From positions 2,864,001 to 2,928,000 of the forward strand of contig NZ_WSRO01000002.1 of the NCBI RefSeq assembly GCF_009769735.1: 64,000 nt of DNA, read 5' to 3'. Each line of letters starts with the position of its first letter. Position 1 is the stretch's first letter. Under the pieces are notes generated by a model. That model saw only the letters and a program-made list of their open reading frames with translations. It searched no databases and had not been told where the DNA came from. The translations under genes and the position numbers were made by a program. Origin of the DNA: Streptomyces sp. BA2. Its GTDB lineage: Bacteria; Actinomycetota; Actinomycetes; Streptomycetales; Streptomycetaceae. Below are positions 59,574 to 64,000 of this stretch, in pieces.

Positions 59574-60962
59574 GTGGCGAACGACGCCAGCACCGTTTTC
59601 GACCTAGTGATCCTCGGCGGCGGTAGCGGCGGTTACGCCGCGGCACTGCGCGCGTCGCAGCTGGGCCTGGACGTCGCCCTGATCGAGAAGGGCAAGGTCG
59701 GCGGCACCTGCCTGCACAACGGCTGCATCCCGACGAAGGCGCTGCTGCACGCCGGCGAGATCGCCGACCAGGCACGCGAAGCCGACCAGTTCGGCGTGAA
59801 GGCCACCTTCGAGGGCATCGACATGGCGGCCGTCCACAAGTACAAGGACGACGTGATCTCCGGCCTCTACAAGGGCCTGCAGGGACTCATCGCCTCGCGC
59901 AAGGTGACGTACATCGAGGGCGAGGGCAAGCTTTCCTCCCCGACCTCCGTGGACGTGAACGGCCAGACCGTCCAGGGCCGCCACGTGCTTCTCGCGACCG
60001 GCTCCGTGCCGAAGTCGCTGCCGGGCCTCGAGATCGACGGCAACCGCATCATCTCCTCGGACCACGCCCTGGTCATGGACCGAGTACCGAAGTCCGCGAT
60101 CATCCTGGGCGGCGGCGTCATCGGCGTCGAGTTCGCCTCGGCGTGGAAGTCCTTCGGTTCCGAGGTCACCGTGGTCGAGGGCCTCAAGCACCTCGTGCCC
60201 GTCGAGGACGAGAACTCCTCGAAGCTTCTTGAGCGCGCGTTCCGCAAGCGCGGCATCAAGTTCAACCTCGGCACCTTCTTCGAGAAGGCCGAGTACACGC
60301 AGGACGGCGTCCGCGTGACCCTCGCCGACGGCAAGACCTTCGAGGCCGAGGTTCTCCTGGTCGCCATCGGCCGCGGCCCGGTCTCCCAGGGCCTCGGCTA
60401 CGAGGAGCAGGGCGTCGCGATGGACCGCGGGTACGTCCTGGTCGACGAGTACATGCAGACCAACGTCCCGACCATCTCGGCCGTGGGCGACCTGGTGCCG
60501 ACGCTCCAGCTCGCGCACGTCGGCTTCGCCGAGGGCATCCTGGTCGCGGAGCGCCTGGCCGGTCTCAAGACCGTCCCGATCGACTACGACGGCGTGCCGA
60601 AGGTGACGTACTGCCACCCCGAGGTCGCCTCCGTGGGCATCACCGAGGCCAAGGCCAAGGAGATCTACGGCGCGGACAAGGTCGTCGCCCTCAAGTACAG
60701 CCTGGCGGGCAACGGCAAGAGCAAGATCCTCAAGACCGCGGGCGAGATCAAGCTCGTCCAGGTCAAGGACGGTGCCGTGGTCGGCGTCCACATGGTCGGC
60801 GACCGCATGGGCGAGCAGGTCGGCGAAGCCCAGCTGATCTACAACTGGGAGGCGCTGCCCGCCGAGGTCGCCCAGCTCATCCACGCCCACCCGACGCAGA
60901 ACGAGGCGATGGGCGAGGCCCACTTGGCCCTCGCGGGCAAGCCGCTGCACTCCCACGACTGA
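59574..60962 (+). CDS. lpd: Dihydrolipoyl dehydrogenase (E3)
   Basis: This 462-aa flavoprotein reoxidises the lipoyl arm of the 2-oxoacid dehydrogenase complexes. It has the FAD motif GGGSGG, the redox pair C46-C51 (GTCLHNGCIP), the NAD motif LGGGVIGVEFA and the catalytic pair H439-E444 (HAHPTQNEAMGE). GTG 59574 is chosen because GGAGG lies 7 nt upstream; ATG 59556 lacks a ribosome binding site. It is followed by sucB at 63 nt, so the two are probably cotranscribed. Confidence 0.96.
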   Translation: MANDASTVFDLVILGGGSGGYAAALRASQLGLDVALIEKGKVGGTCLHNGCIPTKALLHAGEIADQAREADQFGVKATFEGIDMAAVHKYKDDVISGLYKGLQGLIASRKVTYIEGEGKLSSPTSVDVNGQTVQGRHVLLATGSVPKSLPGLEIDGNRIISSDHALVMDRVPKSAIILGGGVIGVEFASAWKSFGSEVTVVEGLKHLVPVEDENSSKLLERAFRKRGIKFNLGTFFEKAEYTQDGVRVTLADGKTFEAEVLLVAIGRGPVSQGLGYEEQGVAMDRGYVLVDEYMQTNVPTISAVGDLVPTLQLAHVGFAEGILVAERLAGLKTVPIDYDGVPKVTYCHPEVASVGITEAKAKEIYGADKVVALKYSLAGNGKSKILKTAGEIKLVQVKDGAVVGVHMVGDRMGEQVGEAQLIYNWEALPAEVAQLIHAHPTQNEAMGEAHLALAGKPLHSHD

Positions 60963-61025
60963 TCTCTCAGTCACACGGGCGCGACGACCACAGACTTCCG
61001 CAATTCATAAGGAGCAACTGAAACC

Positions 61026-62798
61026 ATGGCGGTTTCCGTATCCCTTCCGGCGCTCGGCGAGAGCGTCACCGAGGGCACTGTCACCCGTTGGCTGAAGGCC
61101 GAGGGCGAGCGCGTCGAGGCCGACGAGCCGCTGCTCGAGGTCTCGACCGACAAGGTCGACACCGAGATCCCCTCCCCGGCCGCAGGCATCCTGGCCTCCA
61201 TCAAGGTCGCCGAGGACGAGACCGTCGAGGTCGGCGCCGAGCTGGCCGTCATCGACGACGGCAGCGGTGCGCCCGCTGCCGAGTCCGCTCCGGCCGCCGA
61301 GCAGCCCGCTCAGGCCGAGGCTCCGGCCCCTGCCGCCGAGGCCCCCGCGGCTCCGGCTCCCGCCGCCGAGGCCCCTGCCGCTCCGGCCGCCCCGGCCGGT
61401 GGCGCCTCCGGCACCGACGTCACGCTGCCCGCCCTGGGCGAGTCGGTCACCGAAGGCACCGTCACCCGTTGGCTGAAGGAGGTCGGCGAGGAGGTCGCGG
61501 AGGACGAGCCCCTGCTCGAGGTCTCCACGGACAAGGTCGACACCGAGATCCCCTCCCCGGCCGCGGGCGTGCTGCTCGAGATCGTCGTGGGCGAGGACGA
61601 GACCGCTGAGGTCGGCGCCAAGCTCGCCGTCATCGGCGCTCCCGGTGCCGCGCCCGCCGCTGCCGCTCCGGCTGCCCCGGCCGCTCCGGCCGCTGCTCCG
61701 GCGGCGCCTGCTGCCCCGGCCGCCCCCGCGGCTCCCGCAGCCCCGGCCGCGCCCGCCGCTGCCGCTCCGGCTCCGGCACAGCCCGCGGCTCCGGCCGCTC
61801 CGGCCGCGCCCGCCCCGGCTCAGCCCGCCGCTCCGGCTCCGTCCGCGCCTGCCGCCCCGGCCTCCCCGTCCGACGACGGCGCGTACGTCACGCCGCTGGT
61901 CCGCAAGCTCGCGAACGAGCACGGCGTGAGCCTGTCGGACGTCAAGGGCACCGGCGTCGGTGGCCGCATCCGCAAGCAGGACGTCGTCGCGGCCGCCGAG
62001 GCCAAGAAGTCGGCCCCGGCTCCGGCCGCCGCCGCTCCGGCAGCTTCGAAGGCCCCGGCCCTCGAGGCGTCCCCGCTGCGCGGTCAGACGGTCAAGATGA
62101 CCCGCATGCGCAAGGTCATCGGCGACAACATGATGAAGGCGCTGCACTCGCAGGCCCAGCTGACCTCGGTCGTCGAGGTCGACATCACGAAGCTGATGAA
62201 GCTGCGCGCCAAGGCGAAGGACGCGTTCGCGGCTCGTGAGGGCGTCAAGCTCTCCCCGATGCCGTTCTTCGTCAAGGCCGCCGCCCAGGCGCTGAAGGCC
62301 CACCCGGTCGTCAACGCCCGGATCAACGACGACGAAGGCACCATCACGTACTTCGACTCGGAGAACATCGGCATCGCCGTGGACGCCGAGAAGGGTCTGA
62401 TGACGCCGGTCATCAAGGGGGCGGGCGACCTGAACATCGCCGGTATCTCCAAGAAGACCGCCGAGCTCGCCGGCAAGGCCCGTGGCGGTGGCCTCACCCC
62501 GGACGACATGTCCGGTGCCACCTTCACGGTCTCCAACACCGGTTCGCGCGGTGCCCTGTTCGACACGGTCATCGTGCCGCCGAACCAGGCCGCGATCCTC
62601 GGCATCGGTGCCACGGTGAAGCGTCCGGTCGTCATCAACCACCCGGATCTCGGCGAGACCATCGCCGTCCGTGACATGACGTACCTCTCGCTCTCCTACG
62701 ACCACCGTCTGGTGGACGGCGCGGACGCCGCCCGCTACCTGACCACGGTCAAGGCGATCCTTGAGGCCGGCGAGTTCGAGGTCGAGCTCGGCCTGTAG
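61026..62798 (+). CDS. sucB: 2-oxoacid dehydrogenase E2 with two lipoyl domains
   Basis: This 590-aa acyltransferase has two lipoyl domains (lysines K43 and K170 in STDKVDTE), Ala/Pro-rich linkers (about 80-125 and 210-285), an E3-binding domain (about 290-325; [19 protein letters not shown]) and the catalytic domain with HRLVDG (H560, D564). In Actinobacteria this protein may serve both the pyruvate and 2-oxoglutarate complexes. ATG 61026 has AAGGAGCAA upstream. Two lipoyl domains and an aceE neighbour suggest the dual role. Confidence 0.93.
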   Translation: MAVSVSLPALGESVTEGTVTRWLKAEGERVEADEPLLEVSTDKVDTEIPSPAAGILASIKVAEDETVEVGAELAVIDDGSGAPAAESAPAAEQPAQAEAPAPAAEAPAAPAPAAEAPAAPAAPAGGASGTDVTLPALGESVTEGTVTRWLKEVGEEVAEDEPLLEVSTDKVDTEIPSPAAGVLLEIVVGEDETAEVGAKLAVIGAPGAAPAAAAPAAPAAPAAAPAAPAAPAAPAAPAAPAAPAAAAPAPAQPAAPAAPAAPAPAQPAAPAPSAPAAPASPSDDGAYVTPLVRKLANEHGVSLSDVKGTGVGGRIRKQDVVAAAEAKKSAPAPAAAAPAASKAPALEASPLRGQTVKMTRMRKVIGDNMMKALHSQAQLTSVVEVDITKLMKLRAKAKDAFAAREGVKLSPMPFFVKAAAQALKAHPVVNARINDDEGTITYFDSENIGIAVDAEKGLMTPVIKGAGDLNIAGISKKTAELAGKARGGGLTPDDMSGATFTVSNTGSRGALFDTVIVPPNQAAILGIGATVKRPVVINHPDLGETIAVRDMTYLSLSYDHRLVDGADAARYLTTVKAILEAGEFEVELGL

Positions 62799-62853
62799 TT
62801 CCGCCGCTGGTGCTGCGGCCCCCAGGGCTGTAACACTCGTCTCATCAGCGCGT

Positions 62854-62887
62854 ACGCCCCCGTTCGGAGGTTTCCGAGCGGGGGCGT
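62854..62887 (+). terminator. sucB terminator
   Basis: A 14-bp stem (ACGCCCCCGTTCGG with its near-complement, one G-T pair) encloses a 6-nt loop, 55 nt after the sucB stop. Confidence 0.82.
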
Positions 62888-62946
62888 CGCCGTATTGTCT
62901 AGGGGTCACCACGCCCTGGGGCGCTGCCCCCGCCGGAGGAGCCCAC

Positions 62947-63570
62947 ATGACCGCGCCCGTCGTTCACTCGCTGCGCGAACAGATCCGCGAGCACATCGTG
63001 GAGGGGATCGTCAGCGGGCGCTGGCAGCCGGGCGAGCGGATCGTGGAGCGGCGCATCGCCGTGGAGCTGGAGGTCTCGCAGACCCCCGTACGGGAGGCGC
63101 TGCGGGAGCTTGAGACACTGCGGCTCATCGAGTCGGCGCCCAACAAGGGCGTACGCGTACGGAACTTGACCGCGGCGGACCTGGAGGAGAGCTACCCCGT
63201 CCGTGCTGGCCTTGAGGCCATCGCGGCCGAACTCGCGGCGGAGAGCCTGGCGGAGGACTGCTCGGCCCTCGAACCCCATGTCGCCGCCCTCTACGAGGCG
63301 GACCGGGCCTCCGACGGCACGGCTCAGGTGCGCCACACGGTCGGTTTCCACCGGGAGTTGGTGCGGGCCGCGGACAACTCCGTTCTGCTGCACACCTGGG
63401 AGGGTCTCGGCATCGAGGTCTTCACGGCGCTGTCGATCCGGTGGCTCGGGACGGTGCAGCAGTCGTACGCGGAGGAGCACGAGGCCCTCGTCTCGGCGTT
63501 CCAGCGGCGGGATCCCGCGATCGCGGAGCTGGTGAAGGCCCACGTCCTGGGCTGTGCGCCGCGTCCCTGA
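62947..63570 (+). CDS. GntR-family (FadR-type) transcriptional regulator
   Basis: This 207-aa protein has a GntR winged helix (about 8-75; REHIVEGIVSGRWQPGERIVERRIA, VSQTPVREALRELETLRLI) and a helical FCD ligand-binding domain with a RHTVGFHRELV metal-binding-like segment. ATG 62947 has GGAGGAG upstream. It sits between sucB and aceE; the palindrome at 63703-63719 over the aceE promoter is its likely site. Confidence 0.9.
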   Translation: MTAPVVHSLREQIREHIVEGIVSGRWQPGERIVERRIAVELEVSQTPVREALRELETLRLIESAPNKGVRVRNLTAADLEESYPVRAGLEAIAAELAAESLAEDCSALEPHVAALYEADRASDGTAQVRHTVGFHRELVRAADNSVLLHTWEGLGIEVFTALSIRWLGTVQQSYAEEHEALVSAFQRRDPAIAELVKAHVLGCAPRP

Positions 63571-63628
63571 CGTAGGAGCACGGGAGCGCTCATACGTGCT
63601 CTCACCTGCGGTGATCCTTCAAATCGAA

Positions 63629-63663
63629 GGCACCGCGTGCCCTCATTAATGGCACCGGATGCC
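63629..63663. repeat. Two GGCACC-N3-TGCC motifs upstream of aceE
   Basis: GGCACCGCGTGCC (63629-63641) and GGCACCGGATGCC (63651-63663) are 22 bp apart, i.e. two turns of the helix, so a protein could bind both on one face. Confidence 0.55.
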
Positions 63664-63701
63664 TACTTTCTGAATATGAAGGAGTTTTCGCCTTCAACCC
63701 T

Positions 63702-63731
63702 TTGATCGATCATCGATCACGGAGTTACAGT
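63702..63731 (+). promoter_or_regulatory. aceE promoter
   Basis: TTGATC (-35, 63702-63707) and TACAGT (-10, 63726-63731) are 18 nt apart, a good vegetative promoter. Confidence 0.65.
63703..63719. promoter_or_regulatory. Operator-like palindrome over the aceE -35
   Basis: TGATCGAT-C-ATCGATCA is a perfect 8-bp inverted repeat around one base. It covers most of the -35 and the start of the spacer, typical of a repressor site. Confidence 0.6.
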
Positions 63732-63838
63732 CTCCGACGGGCTCACACCAGAGCCTCACGCCCTGTCCTGCCAAAGACCTAGGGCACCCCCACCCCTTAC
63801 CGAACAGGGGACCCCCTCCGACTCAGGAAGGCGGCGAC

Positions 63839-64000
63839 ATGACCGACCCCTCCGCAATCCAGCCGAGCGAGCTCGACCAGCTCCCGGACCGCGACCCCGA
63901 GGAGACCGCCGAATGGCAGGCCTCCCTGGACGCCGTTACCCAGGCGGCCGGGCCGCACCGAGCCGCATACCTGATGCGGCGCACGCTGGAGCGCGCCGAG
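63839..64000 (+). CDS. aceE: Pyruvate dehydrogenase E1, homodimeric type (5' part only)
   Basis: The first 54 codons are visible: [53 protein letters not shown]. The [12 protein letters not shown] and the helix [10 protein letters not shown] are typical of the N-terminus of the AceE-type pyruvate dehydrogenase E1, which decarboxylates pyruvate with thiamine diphosphate. ATG 63839 has AGGAAGG upstream. The rest lies beyond the window. Confidence 0.85.
   Translation, partial: MTDPSAIQPSELDQLPDRDPEETAEWQASLDAVTQAAGPHRAAYLMRRTLERAE

Larger units (their letters stand above)
63571..63838. other. aceE upstream region
   Basis: This 268-nt gap holds CCTTC-N5-GAAGG (63616-63630), two GGCACC-N3-TGCC sites, TGAAGG-N8-CCTTCA (63677-63696), the promoter and the operator palindrome. 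The leader from about 63738 to 63838 is about 100 nt; I see no known riboswitch in it. Confidence 0.55.

Overview
The window is very GC-rich, with strong third-position GC bias, GTG and TTG starts, many 4-base ATGA/GTGA overlaps and actinobacterial protein families. The gene order matches, from memory, the Streptomyces core-chromosome region around SCO2123-SCO2183, so this is almost certainly Streptomyces core DNA. I see no prophage, insertion sequence, CRISPR array, tRNA/rRNA or secondary-metabolite cluster. About 54 protein genes are supported; the first and last are cut by the window edges.

Layout: (1) 1-8.7 kb: a DUF5304-like protein, an ArsA-family ATPase, a SRPBCC protein, a metallophosphoesterase, an acyl-CoA ligase, a PimB-like mannosyltransferase, a GT87 mannosyltransferase and a lipoprotein peptidase. 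(2) 8.8-14.2 kb: two NlpC/P60 cell-wall hydrolases, a NYN-domain protein, a zinc-ribbon protein, a rhomboid protease and an Lrp ligand-binding domain. (3) 14.2-19.5 kb: an exported acidic protein, a histidine kinase and an OmpR-type regulator, followed by a DASS-like transporter and a glycerate kinase; both transcription units carry the same putative operator. (4) 19.4-22.2 kb: a class V aminotransferase behind a SAM-IV riboswitch, and trpD. (5) 22.3-31.7 kb: the aerobic respiratory supercomplex, ctaE-qcrCAB and ctaCDF, with a degenerate receiver protein and an L,D-transpeptidase between them. (6) 32-38.9 kb: a cysteine desulfurase-TusA fusion, a PfkB kinase, erpA, nadA and a MarR regulator. 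(7) 38.9-45.5 kb: an MFS exporter, a large RND pump and a NarL-type two-component pair. (8) 45.5-49.8 kb: a repeat-rich gap, pspA with its partner, a DUF3043 protein, a methyltransferase that appears to start at CTG, and an HtrA-like lipoprotein. (9) 50-57.5 kb: cobU, cobT and cobS mixed with an MprF-like synthase and membrane proteins. (10) 57.7-64 kb: pepA, lpd, a 2-oxoacid dehydrogenase E2 (sucB), a GntR regulator and the start of aceE.

Functionally the window joins respiration, Fe-S and sulfur supply (two class V aminotransferases, TusA domain, ErpA, NadA), 2-oxoacid dehydrogenases and envelope maintenance. Recalled gene order suggests that much of it parallels M. tuberculosis Rv2181-Rv2215, an old actinobacterial neighbourhood.

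The most interesting signals are regulatory: the SAM-IV riboswitch; an 11-bp-phased TTCAT/CTCAT repeat shared by the two-component operon and the transporter operon; a palindrome over the aceE -35 box with two GGCACC-N3-TGCC half-site pairs upstream; a palindrome that contains the ctaE start codon; a CTG start with ideal Shine-Dalgarno spacing; and at least five genes with a TANNNT box 6-8 nt before the start codon, suggesting leaderless mRNAs.
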